Shown in pieces: positions 1-8,703 of a stretch of 33,230 bases of DNA. A model generated the notes under the pieces. The model was not told the DNA's origin. It made no database searches and saw only the letters and a list, made by a program, of their open reading frames with translations. The first letter of the stretch is position 1, and each line of letters opens with the position of its first letter. The stretch is from JBPCOB01 sp051000715 (GTDB taxonomy: Bacteria; Actinomycetota; Actinomycetes; JALYNC01). The position numbers were made by a program, and so were the translations under genes. Location of the stretch: NCBI GenBank assembly GCA_051000715.1, contig JBPCOB010000128.1, positions 1 through 33,230 of the forward strand, in the 5' to 3' direction.

Positions 1-88
1 TGGGCCAGCGGCAAGACCACCGAGGTGACGCCGACACACCGCTATTTGGTTCTACGATGCGATTCGCCGAGGATCGGGGTACGCCGCC

Positions 89-1117
89 ATGACCGACGCC
101 GTCACCAGCTCGCCGCAACCCACCCCGGAAGCTCCCGATCGCAACCTCGCCCTCGAGCTCGTGCGGGTCACCGAGGCGGCTGCCATGGCGGCCGGCCGCT
201 GGGTGGGGCGCGGCGACAAGAACGGCGGTGACCGGGCCGCCGTCGATGCGATGCGGCGCCTGATCGGCACGGTCTCGATGACCGGCGTCGTGGTCATCGG
301 CGAGGGCGAGAAGGACGAGGCGCCGATGCTGTTCAACGGGGAGGAGGTCGGCGACGGCAGCGGGCCGGAGGTCGACGTGGCGGTCGACCCGATCGACGGC
401 ACCACCTTGATGTCCAAGGGCATGAACAACGCCATTGCGGTCCTGGCCGTGGCCGAGCGCGGCACGATGTACGACCCGGCCGCGGTTTTCTACATGGAGA
501 AGCTGGTCACCGGGCCCGAGGCGGCCGACGCCGTGGACATCACCGCCCCGGTGGCCGACAACATCGCCGCCGTCGCCAAGGCGAAGAACGAGGACAACGA
601 GGACCTCACCGTCTGCATCCTCGACCGGCCACGGCACGAGCAGCTGGTCGCTGACGTCCGCGCGACCGGTGCCCGGATCAAGTTCATCACCGACGGCGAC
701 GTGGCCGGCGCGATCATGGCCGCTCGGGAGGGCACCGGCGTCGACCTGCTCCTCGGGATCGGCGGTACGCCGGAAGGCATCATCACCGCCTGCGCGATGA
801 AGTGCATGGGCGGGGTCATCCAGAGCCGGCTGTGGCCGCGCAACGACGAGGAGCGCCGGCAGGCACTCGACGCCGGGCACGACCTCGACCGGATACTCAC
901 CACCGACGACCTGGTCCGCTCCGACAACGTGTTCTTCGTCGCCACCGGGATCACCGACGGCGAGCTGATGCAGGGTGTCCGCTACCGCGGCAACGGCGCA
1001 ACCACCCACTCACTGGTCATGCGCTCCAAGAGCGGCACGATCCGCTCCATCCGTAGCCAGCACCAGCTCTCCAAGCTGCGCTCCTACAGCGCCGTGGACT
1101 TCGACCACCACTCCTGA
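89..1117 (+). CDS. glpX: Class II fructose-1,6-bisphosphatase
   Basis: Hydrolyses fructose-1,6-bisphosphate to fructose-6-phosphate, the committed gluconeogenic phosphatase step, in the cytoplasm. The 342-aa product has the full GlpX layout: an N-terminal helix with GRWVGRGDKN, the GEGEKDEAPML acidic metal site (about residues 71-81), the DPIDGTT motif of the Li-sensitive phosphatase fold (D100, D103), and the C-terminal LLGIGGTPEG and ATGITDGE motifs. Length is normal for the family. The ATG at 89 is preceded by a G-rich weak ribosome site, and a possible -10 box (TACGAT) lies at 53-58. In mycobacteria glpX sits next to fum, as here, where fumC lies about 1.9 kb downstream with an ABC pair between. 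Together with pckG in this window it indicates gluconeogenic capacity. Confidence 0.97.
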   Translation: MTDAVTSSPQPTPEAPDRNLALELVRVTEAAAMAAGRWVGRGDKNGGDRAAVDAMRRLIGTVSMTGVVVIGEGEKDEAPMLFNGEEVGDGSGPEVDVAVDPIDGTTLMSKGMNNAIAVLAVAERGTMYDPAAVFYMEKLVTGPEAADAVDITAPVADNIAAVAKAKNEDNEDLTVCILDRPRHEQLVADVRATGARIKFITDGDVAGAIMAAREGTGVDLLLGIGGTPEGIITACAMKCMGGVIQSRLWPRNDEERRQALDAGHDLDRILTTDDLVRSDNVFFVATGITDGELMQGVRYRGNGATTHSLVMRSKSGTIRSIRSQHQLSKLRSYSAVDFDHHS

Positions 1118-1189
1118 CCGCTGCAATTCCAGATGACCTGCAGGCTGTCCGTGCCGCAGGCTGTTCTCGTGACGGTCAGGGACAGCCCG

Positions 1190-2128
1190 GTGCGTACGCC
1201 GGCCACGCCGAACCGGGCTGCGCCTGAACCGGCGATCTCGATGCGCGGTGTGCGCAAGCGGTTCGGGGACATCACGGCGGTGGACGGGCTCGACCTCGAG
1301 GTGACCACCGGCACCTGCCTGGGCCTGCTCGGGCCCAACGGCGCCGGCAAGTCGACGACGATGCGCCTGCTCACTGCCCAGGCCATCGCGGACGAGGGCG
1401 AGATCTCCGTACTGGGCTACCGGTTGCCTGAACAGTCCAAGGTCGCCCGCGCCGAGTGCGGCGTCGTCCCGCAGCTGGACAACCTCGACGTCGAGCTGTC
1501 CGCGCGGGAGAACCTCGCGGTCTTCGCGCGCCTGTACCGCATCCCCCGCGCCGAACGATCGGCCGCCATCCATCGGGCGCTGGCCGTCGCGGGGCTGACC
1601 GATCGGGCCGACACCCGCGCCGACAAGCTGTCCGGCGGCATGCGCCGGCGGCTGCTCATCGCCCGCAGCCTGGTGCACCGGCCGCGGTTGGTGCTGCTCG
1701 ACGAGCCGACGGTGGGGCTCGACCCGCAGGTCCGCCAGGAGCTGTGGGCGCTCATCGACCGGCTGCGCAGCGAGGGCGTCACCGTGTTGATGTCGACCCA
1801 CTACATCGAGGAAGCCGAGCGGCTCGCCGACACGGTGGCGTTGATGACAGCCGGAAAGGTGATCGTGTCCGGTCGACCGACCGACCTGATTCTCGAGTAC
1901 GCCGGCCGTGAGGTCGCCGAGTACTACGGCCCGCCGGACCGGCTCCGCGAGGTGGAGGCGATCGCCCTCGAGGCCGGCCACCCCACCCGGCGTACCGGAC
2001 CGTCGGTGGCGGTGCTGCGCGCCGAGCGGCTCCTACCCGCCGTGACCTCGCAGCTCGGAGCCGGCGGGCGGCGTCCGGCCAACCTCGAGGACGTCTTCGT
2101 GCTGCTGACCGGAGGGGGAATCGAGTGA
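1190..2128 (+). CDS. ABC transporter ATP-binding protein (NodI/DrrA-like exporter type)
   Basis: Nucleotide-binding subunit of an ABC-2 type exporter. It shows Walker A GPNGAGKST, the Q-loop region VVPQLDNLD, the ABC signature LSGGMRRRL, Walker B LVLLDEPTVGLDP and the H-loop STHYIEEAE in correct order, followed by a C-terminal extension typical of the drug/lipid exporter (CcmA/NodI/DrrA) class. The frame is open from an ATG at 1133, but no ribosome site precedes that ATG; GTG 1190 lies 8 nt after AGGGA and leaves about 17 residues before the ABC domain, so I prefer it. Its stop overlaps the permease start by 4 nt (GTGA), so the two are translationally coupled and probably form one transporter. 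Substrate cannot be deduced. Confidence 0.92.
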   Translation: MRTPATPNRAAPEPAISMRGVRKRFGDITAVDGLDLEVTTGTCLGLLGPNGAGKSTTMRLLTAQAIADEGEISVLGYRLPEQSKVARAECGVVPQLDNLDVELSARENLAVFARLYRIPRAERSAAIHRALAVAGLTDRADTRADKLSGGMRRRLLIARSLVHRPRLVLLDEPTVGLDPQVRQELWALIDRLRSEGVTVLMSTHYIEEAERLADTVALMTAGKVIVSGRPTDLILEYAGREVAEYYGPPDRLREVEAIALEAGHPTRRTGPSVAVLRAERLLPAVTSQLGAGGRRPANLEDVFVLLTGGGIE

Positions 2129-2922
2129 GCTTGCCCGCTCCCGGCGTACGCCGGATGCATCGGCTCGAGACCGCCGCTCTGGCCGGCGTGATGTCCCGCG
2201 AGCTCGCCATGTTTCGCCGGTACTGGCCGAGCACCACCTTCTCCTCGGTGGTCGAGCCGACGATCTACCTGTTGGCCTTCGGCTTCGGATTTGGCTCGCT
2301 GGTGGCCAGAGTTGGCGGCTACTCCTACAAGGAGTTCGTCGGCACCGGCGTAGTGGCGACCTCGATCCTGTTCTCCTCGGCGTTCCCGGCCATGTTCGCG
2401 ACCTTCATCCGACGGACCTTCCAGCGGACCTACGACGCGATCCTCGCCGCGCCGGTCGACGTCGAGGAGCTGGTCACCGCCGAGGTGCTCTGGATCGCGA
2501 TCCGCGCAGGCGTTTACGGGATGGCGCCGCTGCTGGTCGCGGTCGGCTTCGGGCTGGACCTCTCGTACGGGATGCTGCTGGTGCCGCTGATCGGCGCGCT
2601 GACGGGCTTCGGCTTCGCCAGCTTCGGGGTCTGGGTGTCGGGCGTCGTTCCTTCGATCGACGCCTTCGGCTACATCATCTCGGCGGTGTTGACGCCGCTG
2701 TTCCTGGTTGCCGGCACGTTCTTCCCCGTCGGTTCCTTACCCCACTGGGCAAGCACGCTGGCGCAGGCCAACCCGCTCTACCACTGCGTCGAGCTGGTGC
2801 GCCACGCCGTCTTCGGCCTGCAGCCGGGGCCGGACCTGGCCCACACCGGCGCACTGCTGCTCTTCGCGCTGCTGATGTGGCGGTTGGCGATCTACCAGCT
2901 GGAGCGCCGGCTGATCGACTGA
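2125..2922 (+). CDS. ABC-2 type transporter permease (NodJ/DrrB-like)
   Basis: Membrane subunit of the exporter encoded with the upstream ATPase. The 265-aa product has about six hydrophobic segments and the ABC-2 family features: an N-terminal cytoplasmic helix, a first membrane segment around STTFSSVVEPTIYLLAFGFG, the RRTFQRTYDAILAAPV coupling region, and the C-terminal LVAGTFFPVGSLP and ANPLYHCVELVRHAVFG motifs seen in NodJ-like permeases. The GTG start at 2125 overlaps the ATPase stop and is preceded by the strong purine run GGAGGGGG at 2111-2118, which doubles as the end of the ATPase gene. It would act as a dimer with two ATPase subunits in the cytoplasmic membrane. The exported molecule is unknown. 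Confidence 0.92.
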   Translation: MSLPAPGVRRMHRLETAALAGVMSRELAMFRRYWPSTTFSSVVEPTIYLLAFGFGFGSLVARVGGYSYKEFVGTGVVATSILFSSAFPAMFATFIRRTFQRTYDAILAAPVDVEELVTAEVLWIAIRAGVYGMAPLLVAVGFGLDLSYGMLLVPLIGALTGFGFASFGVWVSGVVPSIDAFGYIISAVLTPLFLVAGTFFPVGSLPHWASTLAQANPLYHCVELVRHAVFGLQPGPDLAHTGALLLFALLMWRLAIYQLERRLID

Positions 2923-2966
2923 CCGGGCGCAAGCGCCGCGGAGGGCGCGGTGATCAACTAGGCGAC

Positions 2967-2972
2967 TAGACT
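2967..2972 (+). promoter_or_regulatory. Candidate -10 box of leaderless fumC
   Basis: TAGACT matches the actinobacterial TANNNT -10 consensus and ends 7 nt before the GTG start of fumC. No Shine-Dalgarno sequence lies between, so transcription probably begins at or next to the start codon. No good -35 element is visible. Confidence 0.5.
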
Positions 2973-2979
2973 CGGCGAT

Positions 2980-4377
2980 GTGGCGGAGTCGGAGTTTCGG
3001 GTCGAGCACGACTCGATGGGCGACATACACGTTCCGGCCACGGCCAAGTGGCGTGCGCAGACTCAGCGTGCGGTGGAGAACTTCCCGATCTCCGGAGCCG
3101 GGCTCGAGCGCTCACACATCGAGGCGCTGGGCCGCATCAAGGCCGCCGCGGCCAAGGTGAACGCCGAGCTCGGCATCGTCCCCGAGGACATGGCGAAGGC
3201 CATCGCAGACGCCGCCGAGGAGGTGGCCGAGGGCCGGTGGGACGGCGAGTTCCCCATCGACGTCTTCCAGACGGGCTCGGGGACCAGCTCGAACATGAAC
3301 GCCAACGAGGTGCTCGCCACGCTCGCCACCGAGCGGCTCGGCTCCCCGGTGCACCCGAACGACCACGTCAACGCCTCGCAGTCCTCCAACGACGTCTTCC
3401 CGTCGTCCATCCACGTGGCTGCCACCTCGGCGGTGGTCAACGACCTCATCCCGACGCTCGAGCACCTGGCCGGCTCCCTCAGCCGCAAGGCGACCGAGTT
3501 CGCCGAGGTCGTCAAGAGTGGGCGCACCCACCTGATGGACGCCACCCCGGTCACGCTGGGGCAGGAGTTCGGCGGGTACGCCGCCGCGATCCGGCTCGGC
3601 GTCGAGCGGCTGGACGCCGTACTCCCCCGGCTCGGTGAGCTTCCCCTCGGTGGCACCGCGGTCGGGACCGGGATCAACAGCCCGCCCGGTTTCGCCGCCC
3701 GGGTGATCGAGGAGCTGCGGGCCACCACCGGGCTGCCGCTGACCGAGGCACGCGACCACTTCGAGGCGCAGGGCTCCCGGGACGCGCTGGTGGAGACCAG
3801 CGGCATGCTGCGGGTAATCGCCGTGAGCCTGTACAAGATCGCAAACGACCTGCGCTGGATGTCCTCCGGCCCCCGGGCCGGCCTGGCCGAGATCCGGCTA
3901 CCGGATCTGCAGCCGGGTTCGTCGATCATGCCGGGCAAGGTCAACCCGGTGATCCCGGAGGCGGTCTGCCAGGTTGTCGCCCAAGTGATCGGCAACGACG
4001 CAGCGGTCGCCTTCGGCGGCGCGGCCGGCAACCTCGAGCTCAACGTCATGCTGCCGGTGCTGGCCCGCAACCTCCTCGAGTCCATCCGGTTGCTGGCGAA
4101 CGTCTCCCGGCTGCTGGCCGACCGTTGCGTCGAGGGCATCCAGGCCGACGAGGAGCGCTGCCGGACCTACGCCGAGAGCTCACCGTCGATCGTGACGCCG
4201 CTGAACAAGTACATCGGCTACGAAGAGGCGGCCAAGGTCGCCAAGGCGAGCCTTGCCGAGCGCAAGACGATCCGCGAGGTCGTCGTGGAGCGCGGGTACG
4301 TCGACGCCGGTCACCTCACCGCCGAACAGCTGGATGAGGCACTCGACGTACTCCGGATGACCCGGCCGGAGAAGTAA
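2980..4377 (+). CDS. fumC: Class II fumarate hydratase
   Basis: Interconverts fumarate and L-malate in the TCA cycle; the class II enzyme is iron-free and tetrameric. The 465-aa product carries the superfamily signature GSSIMPGKVNP, the SGRTHLMDATP active-site block, the TGSGTSSNMNANEV substrate-binding segment and the ASQSSNDVFP segment, over the normal full length. The start is GTG at 2980. An ATG two bases earlier (2978) is in another frame and does not lead to a long protein. The gene lacks a ribosome site and has a TAGACT box 7 nt upstream, so it looks leaderless. It is separated from the ABC permease by 57 nt and is probably transcribed on its own. Proximity to glpX matches the mycobacterial arrangement. 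Confidence 0.97.
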   Translation: MAESEFRVEHDSMGDIHVPATAKWRAQTQRAVENFPISGAGLERSHIEALGRIKAAAAKVNAELGIVPEDMAKAIADAAEEVAEGRWDGEFPIDVFQTGSGTSSNMNANEVLATLATERLGSPVHPNDHVNASQSSNDVFPSSIHVAATSAVVNDLIPTLEHLAGSLSRKATEFAEVVKSGRTHLMDATPVTLGQEFGGYAAAIRLGVERLDAVLPRLGELPLGGTAVGTGINSPPGFAARVIEELRATTGLPLTEARDHFEAQGSRDALVETSGMLRVIAVSLYKIANDLRWMSSGPRAGLAEIRLPDLQPGSSIMPGKVNPVIPEAVCQVVAQVIGNDAAVAFGGAAGNLELNVMLPVLARNLLESIRLLANVSRLLADRCVEGIQADEERCRTYAESSPSIVTPLNKYIGYEEAAKVAKASLAERKTIREVVVERGYVDAGHLTAEQLDEALDVLRMTRPEK

Positions 4378-4410
4378 CCGGCCCGACCGGCAGCCGCAGG
4401 TGTCGACCGG

Positions 4411-4578
4411 CTAGCCGTAACCACCACCGCCGCCGCCGTTGCCGCCACTGCTCGAGCTGCCCGGTTTGGGCTTGTCCTTGCCGCCCCCGCCGTACGAGTT
4501 GCCGCAACCGGCGGCCAGGACGGCGACGAGCAGACCGGCGACCAGCCGGGCGGCGAGAGTTCTCATACCGGAATTCAC
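4411..4578 (-). CDS. Small glycine-rich lipoprotein
   Basis: A 55-codon minus-strand ORF. Its product begins MNSGMRTLAARLVAGLL and continues to a VLAAGC lipobox, so the signal peptide should be cut before Cys25 and the cysteine lipidated. The mature part is only about 31 residues: CGNSYGGGGKDKPKPG, a four-serine stretch, and a run of glycines ending YG. GTG 4578 is preferred because AAGGAGG (plus-strand 4589-4595) stands 10 nt upstream; an in-frame ATG at 4566 is too far from that site. It is convergent with fumC and divergent from the secreted-protein gene at 4726. Function is not recognisable; the composition suggests a flexible surface tether. Signal peptide, lipobox and ribosome site together argue that it is a real gene. 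Confidence 0.68.
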   Translation of the reverse strand: MNSGMRTLAARLVAGLLVAVLAAGCGNSYGGGGKDKPKPGSSSSGGNGGGGGGYG

Positions 4579-4725
4579 GTCCGCGCGGCCTCCTTGGTTC
4601 AGTTCTCACCGCAACTGCGACCGGGATCGGCCGAGCGGAGTATTGACTGCTCGGCCCGACCCGCGGATTGTCCTGCCAGGGCGCGGCGGCGACGGCGCTG
4701 GCGGCACGGGGACCTGGGAGGGACC

Positions 4726-5403
4726 ATGCGGTCGGGTAATAGACTCGGAGCGCTGCTCGTTGGGGGCACGGCGATAACACAGCTGCTGGTGGCCACGCCG
4801 GCACAGGCTGGACCGGTGACCTCCCTGCGCTTTGCCGGTCGGTTGGCGATCGCGAGCTGGACCACCTGCCCCGACCCGAGGCCGAACCAGAGGTGCATCG
4901 ACACCGAGGTCATCGCCTCCGACAGCAGCTTCAAGGAGAAGGGCTTCGGCCGGTCCGCCGGACCCCGGGTGATCTACCGCCAGTTCCGGTACGTCGTCAA
5001 CGCCGACGGCGTCTCGTCCCGCGAGACCGGAGAGACGTTCGGCGGGACGGATGACGCCGCTGTTGCCGTACAGCCGCGGCTGAGGTACGCGTCGGCGACC
5101 GCCGAGGTCCCGGTGGAGGTCTGCACCTTCGACCGGGGGGGCGACTTGATCTGCGCGCCCGACACCGTCGCCGTGCATGTCGAGTGGACGGGAGCCGGCG
5201 ACCTCCGACGGCTGGACGAGCGCACCGTGTACCCGGCACCCGGCGTGCTCTACAAGTCCTACACGAAGGGCTGGACCCGCACCGCCACCGCCACCGGCAC
5301 GCTCGACGGTGGGCCGATTCCGGGCGTCCTGACCCCGGGATTTCCGCCGGAGCTCACGGCCGCCCGGCAGGGCGAGATGACGGTCTGCCACGGAGCCTGT
5401 TGA
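4726..5403 (+). CDS. Secreted protein of unknown function
   Basis: The 225-aa product starts with a typical Sec signal peptide: MRSGNR, a hydrophobic core (LGALLVGGTAITQLLVA), then TPAQAG with likely cleavage after AQA at about residue 28. The mature part is about 195 residues, rich in charged and beta-forming residues, with several cysteines that could form disulfides outside the cell. I recognise no domain. The ATG at 4726 has CTGGGAGGG 4-12 nt upstream; the longer reading frame starting at 4594 is rejected because its extra N-terminus is arginine-rich and would bury the signal peptide. It ends 3 nt from the convergent rhomboid gene. The sequence offers no clue to a partner or substrate. 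Confidence 0.8.
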   Translation: MRSGNRLGALLVGGTAITQLLVATPAQAGPVTSLRFAGRLAIASWTTCPDPRPNQRCIDTEVIASDSSFKEKGFGRSAGPRVIYRQFRYVVNADGVSSRETGETFGGTDDAAVAVQPRLRYASATAEVPVEVCTFDRGGDLICAPDTVAVHVEWTGAGDLRRLDERTVYPAPGVLYKSYTKGWTRTATATGTLDGGPIPGVLTPGFPPELTAARQGEMTVCHGAC

Positions 5404-5406
5404 GCG

Positions 5407-6216
5407 CTACCCGTAGCGATAGCCGTAGTAGGCCGGTGGTGGCGGCGGCGCGGTTCGCCCGCGCAGCAGAAGGGCACCGGCCATCCCGGTGAGGAAGCCG
5501 GCGACGTGGGCGAGGTAGGCGACACCGGCCCCACCGCCGACGCCGGTGCCGCGGAAGTACACGTACTGCAGCAGGAACCACGAGCCGAGCACCAGCCAGG
5601 CCGGCAGCCGCAGCGGGATGAAGAAGATGATCGGCACCAGGCTCAGCACCCTAGCCCTCGGGAACATCACCAGGTAGGCACCCAGCACTCCCGCGATCGC
5701 TCCGGAGGCGCCCACCAGCGTCTCCTCCGAGCCGGCGTAGAAGGCGGCGAAGGAGTACGCCGCGACGTACCCGCAGGCCAGGTAGAACAGCAGGTAGCGC
5801 AACCGCCCGAGCCGGTCCTCGACGTTGTTCCCGAAGACGAAGAGGAAGAGCATGTTGCCGAGCAGGTGCAGCCAGCCGCCGTGCAGGAACATTGCGAAGA
5901 GCACCGAGAGCGCCGGCGTCTTCTTGTAGTCCGGCCGGTCGACGATGCAGCCGGTCCGCCCCAGCGTGTCGGTGCCCACCTCTCCCGTGGGCACCTCGCC
6001 GGTCAGCTGGCGGTTGTGCACCAGCTCCTTTGGGACCGCGGCGTACCGCTGGAAGTACGCCTGCTGGTCACAGAAGCTGGCGGCCCGGGGCACCCCCGAG
6101 CCGGTCAGCCCGGACACCGGCTCGGTGAGGAACACGCCGACGTTGAGCAGGATGAGCAGGTAGGTGACCACCGGCACCCTGCGTACGGGGTTGGCGTCAT
6201 GGATCGGGATGACCAC
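5407..6216 (-). CDS. Rhomboid family intramembrane serine protease
   Basis: Polytopic membrane protease that cleaves transmembrane segments within the bilayer. The 269-aa product has the family signature: the HGGWLHLLGNM motif (residues 112-122) in TM2 and L1, GASGAIAG with catalytic Ser171 in TM4, and AHVAGF with catalytic His237 in TM6. Six hydrophobic segments are visible. The loop between TM1 and TM2 is long (about residues 35-100) and holds Cys49 and Cys90, which could form an extracytoplasmic disulfide. The C-terminus is a short Pro/Tyr tail. GTG 6216 has no ribosome site; CAGACT lies 7 nt before it, so the gene may be leaderless. Substrates are unknown. Confidence 0.94.
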   Translation of the reverse strand: MVIPIHDANPVRRVPVVTYLLILLNVGVFLTEPVSGLTGSGVPRAASFCDQQAYFQRYAAVPKELVHNRQLTGEVPTGEVGTDTLGRTGCIVDRPDYKKTPALSVLFAMFLHGGWLHLLGNMLFLFVFGNNVEDRLGRLRYLLFYLACGYVAAYSFAAFYAGSEETLVGASGAIAGVLGAYLVMFPRARVLSLVPIIFFIPLRLPAWLVLGSWFLLQYVYFRGTGVGGGAGVAYLAHVAGFLTGMAGALLLRGRTAPPPPPAYYGYRYG

Positions 6217-6241
6217 GGAGGTCAGTCTGCCGGTAAGTCGA

Positions 6242-7579
6242 CTACAGCGCCGGGTCGGCCAGCATCTCGGTTACCAGCGCCGCGATCGGCGACCGCTCGG
6301 ACCGCGTCAGGGTGACGTGGGCGAACAGCGGGTGCCCCTTGAGCGCCTCGATGACCGCCGCCACGCCGTCGTGCCGGCCGACTCGAAGGTTGTCCCGCTG
6401 GGCCACGTCATGGGTCAGGACGACCCGCGAGCCCGACCCGATTCGAGAGAGCACGGTGAGCAGTACGCCACGCTCGAGCGACTGAGCCTCGTCGACGATC
6501 ACGAACGCGTCGTGCAGCGACCGGCCCCGGATGTGGGTCAGCGGCAGCACCTCGAGCAGCCCGCGGTCGAGCACCTCCTCGATCACCGTGGCCGAAACCA
6601 GGGCGGACAGCGTGTCGAAGACCGCCTGCGCCCAGGGCGACATCTTCTCGCTCTCGCCCCCCGGCAGGTAGCCGAGATCCTGGCCGCCCACGGCGTAGAG
6701 CGGCCGGAACACCATCACCTTTCGGTGCTGCCGCCGCTCGAGGACGGCTTCGAGGCCGGCGCACAGCGCGAGCGCCGACTTGCCGGTGCCGGCCCGGCCG
6801 CCCAGCGACACGATGCCCACCTCTGGGTCCAGGAGCAGGTCGAGCGCGATGCGCTGCTCGGCGCTGCGGCCGTGTACGCCGAAAGCGTCCCGGTCGCCGC
6901 GGACCAGCCGGACCGACTTGTCGGCCTGGACCCGGCCGAGCGCCCGGCCGCGCTCGGAGAGCAGCACCAGCCCGGTGTGGCAGGGAAGCTCGCCGGCGGC
7001 GGCCAGCTCGACGGTCTCGCCGCGGAAGAGCTCATCGACCTCGGTGCCGGTCACCTCGAGCTCCGCCATCCCGGTCCAGCTGGCGTCAGCGGCCAGCTCG
7101 GCCCGATACTCCTCGGCCGCCAGCCCGACCGAAGCGGCCTTGACCCGCAGCGGCAGGTCCTTGGAGACCAGTACGACGTCCGCGCCATCCGCCGCCAGGC
7201 TGCGGGCGACGGCGAGGACCCGACTGTCGTTGTCGCCCTGCCGGAAGCCGGGCGGCAGCACCGCCGGGTCGGTGTGGTTGAGCTCGATCCGCAGCGTGCC
7301 GCCGGCTTCGCCGACGGGTATCGGCTCGTCGAGGCGGCCGTGGCGGGCGCGAAGGTCATCGAGGAGCCGCAGCGACTGGCGGGCGAAGAAGCCCAGCTCC
7401 GGATGCGCCCGCTTGGACTCCAGCTCGGTGACCACCACGATCGGCAGCACCACGTCGTGCTCCGCGAAGCGGCCGACCGCGGCCGGGTCGGCGAGCAGCA
7501 CGCTGGTGTCGAGGACGTAGGTCTTGGCCGAGAGCGAGCGGGTAACTCCGGCCGTCGTTCGTAGGGCCTGCCGGGTCAA
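6242..7579 (-). CDS. PIN domain-PhoH ATPase fusion (PhoH2/YlaK type)
   Basis: Combines an N-terminal PIN ribonuclease domain with a C-terminal PhoH-type P-loop ATPase; mycobacterial PhoH2 of this architecture is an RNA helicase/RNase. PIN hallmarks are YVLDTSVLLADP (Asp24), VVVTELESK, and DNDSRVLAVA followed by VLVSKDLPLR. The PhoH part has Walker A GRAGTGKS (about residues 261-268), the FRPLYAVGGQDLGYLPG segment and Walker B AFVIVDEAQS. The start is read as TTG 7579 because GGGAGGAG lies 5-6 nt upstream (plus 7585-7592); this gives 445 aa, the usual length. The frame stays open to 7651 but the extension has no family resemblance. In M. tuberculosis the PhoH2 gene lies in this same neighbourhood. 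Confidence 0.94.
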   Translation of the reverse strand: MTRQALRTTAGVTRSLSAKTYVLDTSVLLADPAAVGRFAEHDVVLPIVVVTELESKRAHPELGFFARQSLRLLDDLRARHGRLDEPIPVGEAGGTLRIELNHTDPAVLPPGFRQGDNDSRVLAVARSLAADGADVVLVSKDLPLRVKAASVGLAAEEYRAELAADASWTGMAELEVTGTEVDELFRGETVELAAAGELPCHTGLVLLSERGRALGRVQADKSVRLVRGDRDAFGVHGRSAEQRIALDLLLDPEVGIVSLGGRAGTGKSALALCAGLEAVLERRQHRKVMVFRPLYAVGGQDLGYLPGGESEKMSPWAQAVFDTLSALVSATVIEEVLDRGLLEVLPLTHIRGRSLHDAFVIVDEAQSLERGVLLTVLSRIGSGSRVVLTHDVAQRDNLRVGRHDGVAAVIEALKGHPLFAHVTLTRSERSPIAALVTEMLADPAL

Positions 7580-7715
7580 CGCGGCTCCTCCCGGCGGCCG
7601 GCCGCACACCGTTCCGCCGAGCATCGACGCTAGCCCGCGGTCGGGTTGCAACAGGTCGCCGACACGCCCACTCCCAGGCGTTGGCAGGGCGCCGTCCCCT
7701 GACCCGGTGGGGCGG

Positions 7716-8483
7716 TCAGCCGCCGTAGCGGCGGGAGCGGGCGGCGTACGCGCGCAGCGCCCGCAGGAAGTCGACCCGGCGGAACTCGGGCCAGTAGGCG
7801 TCGCAGAAGTAGAATTCCGAGTGCGCGCTCTGCCAGAGCAGGAAGCCGGACAACCGCTGCTCGCCGGACGTGCGGATGACCAGGTCGGGGTCGGGCTGGC
7901 CGCGGGTGTAGAGGTGCTCCGCGATGTGCTCTACGTCGAGCGCCTCGGCCACCTCCTCGAGGCTGGCGCCCTGGCTGGCGTGCTGTTGCAGCAGTGACCG
8001 TACGGCGTCAGCGATCTCCCGTCGGCCGCCGTAGCCGACGGCCACGTTGACGACCAGCCCGCTCTTGTCGAGGGTCGCCTCGGCCGCCGCCTTGAGCGCC
8101 TGTGCCGTCGGGTCGGGCAGCAGGTCCAGCGAGCCGACCGGATGCACCCGCCAGGACCGGTGCTCGGCGGCCAGCCCGTCCACGGTCCGCTCGATGATGG
8201 CCAGCAACGGCTCGAGCTCGGCGGCCGGGCGGGTGAGGTTGTCGGTCGAGAGCAGCCACAGGGTGACCACCTCGACGCCGGCCTCGTCGCACCAGGTGAG
8301 CAGGTCCGCGATCTTGTCAGCGCCGCGCTGGTGCCCCACTTTGGGTCCGCCGGCGCCGGTCGCCCGAGCCCAGCGGCGATTGCCATCGAGGATGACGCCG
8401 ACGTGCCGTGGTCGCTCCGACCCTTCGAGCTCGGCGAGCAGCCGGCGTTCATACAGCGAGTAGACGAGGTCGCGCGCGCCCAC
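7716..8483 (-). CDS. Short-chain Z-isoprenyl diphosphate synthase (UppS family)
   Basis: Condenses isopentenyl diphosphate onto an allylic diphosphate in cis. Family motifs are all present: ILDGNRRWARA with catalytic Asp33, the LLSTDNLTRP segment, VGYGGRREIADA, and the C-terminal DPDLVIRTSGEQRLSGF and WQSAHSEFYF motifs. The opening LVYSLYERRLLAELEG and the 255-aa length resemble the mycobacterial (2Z,6E)-farnesyl diphosphate synthase (Rv1086) more than the longer decaprenyl diphosphate synthase, so it may make the C15 precursor for decaprenyl phosphate. GTG 8483 is chosen because AGGAGG precedes it by about 10 nt and the protein aligns from there. The upstream extension of the open frame to 9116 runs antisense through another gene and is not real. 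Confidence 0.93.
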   Translation of the reverse strand: MGARDLVYSLYERRLLAELEGSERPRHVGVILDGNRRWARATGAGGPKVGHQRGADKIADLLTWCDEAGVEVVTLWLLSTDNLTRPAAELEPLLAIIERTVDGLAAEHRSWRVHPVGSLDLLPDPTAQALKAAAEATLDKSGLVVNVAVGYGGRREIADAVRSLLQQHASQGASLEEVAEALDVEHIAEHLYTRGQPDPDLVIRTSGEQRLSGFLLWQSAHSEFYFCDAYWPEFRRVDFLRALRAYAARSRRYGG

Positions 8484-8703
8484 GCCTCCCGGCCTCCTCC
8501 GAGTAGCCCTGCCGGCAGGGTAGCTGCAGCACCGGCCGCGAACACCGGTTTCTGGACGACGCGCGGGCATCACCCGAGCGGGCGCAGTTTCACCGATCCG
8601 TTGTTCGATGACGGCCCATAGAGTAGACAGACCCCAATCGGCGGCACAGTCGCCGAAACGGTGCCGGTAGGTCGCCGGTCCCGACAGACGACTGGAGGCA
8701 TGT

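Noticed and set aside
1140..1164. A 9-nt direct repeat GCAGGCTGT (16-nt period) before the ABC ATPase as an operator
   Set aside because: The repeat is not palindromic, lies at an uncertain start region, and could be chance in GC-rich sequence; no regulator is nearby.
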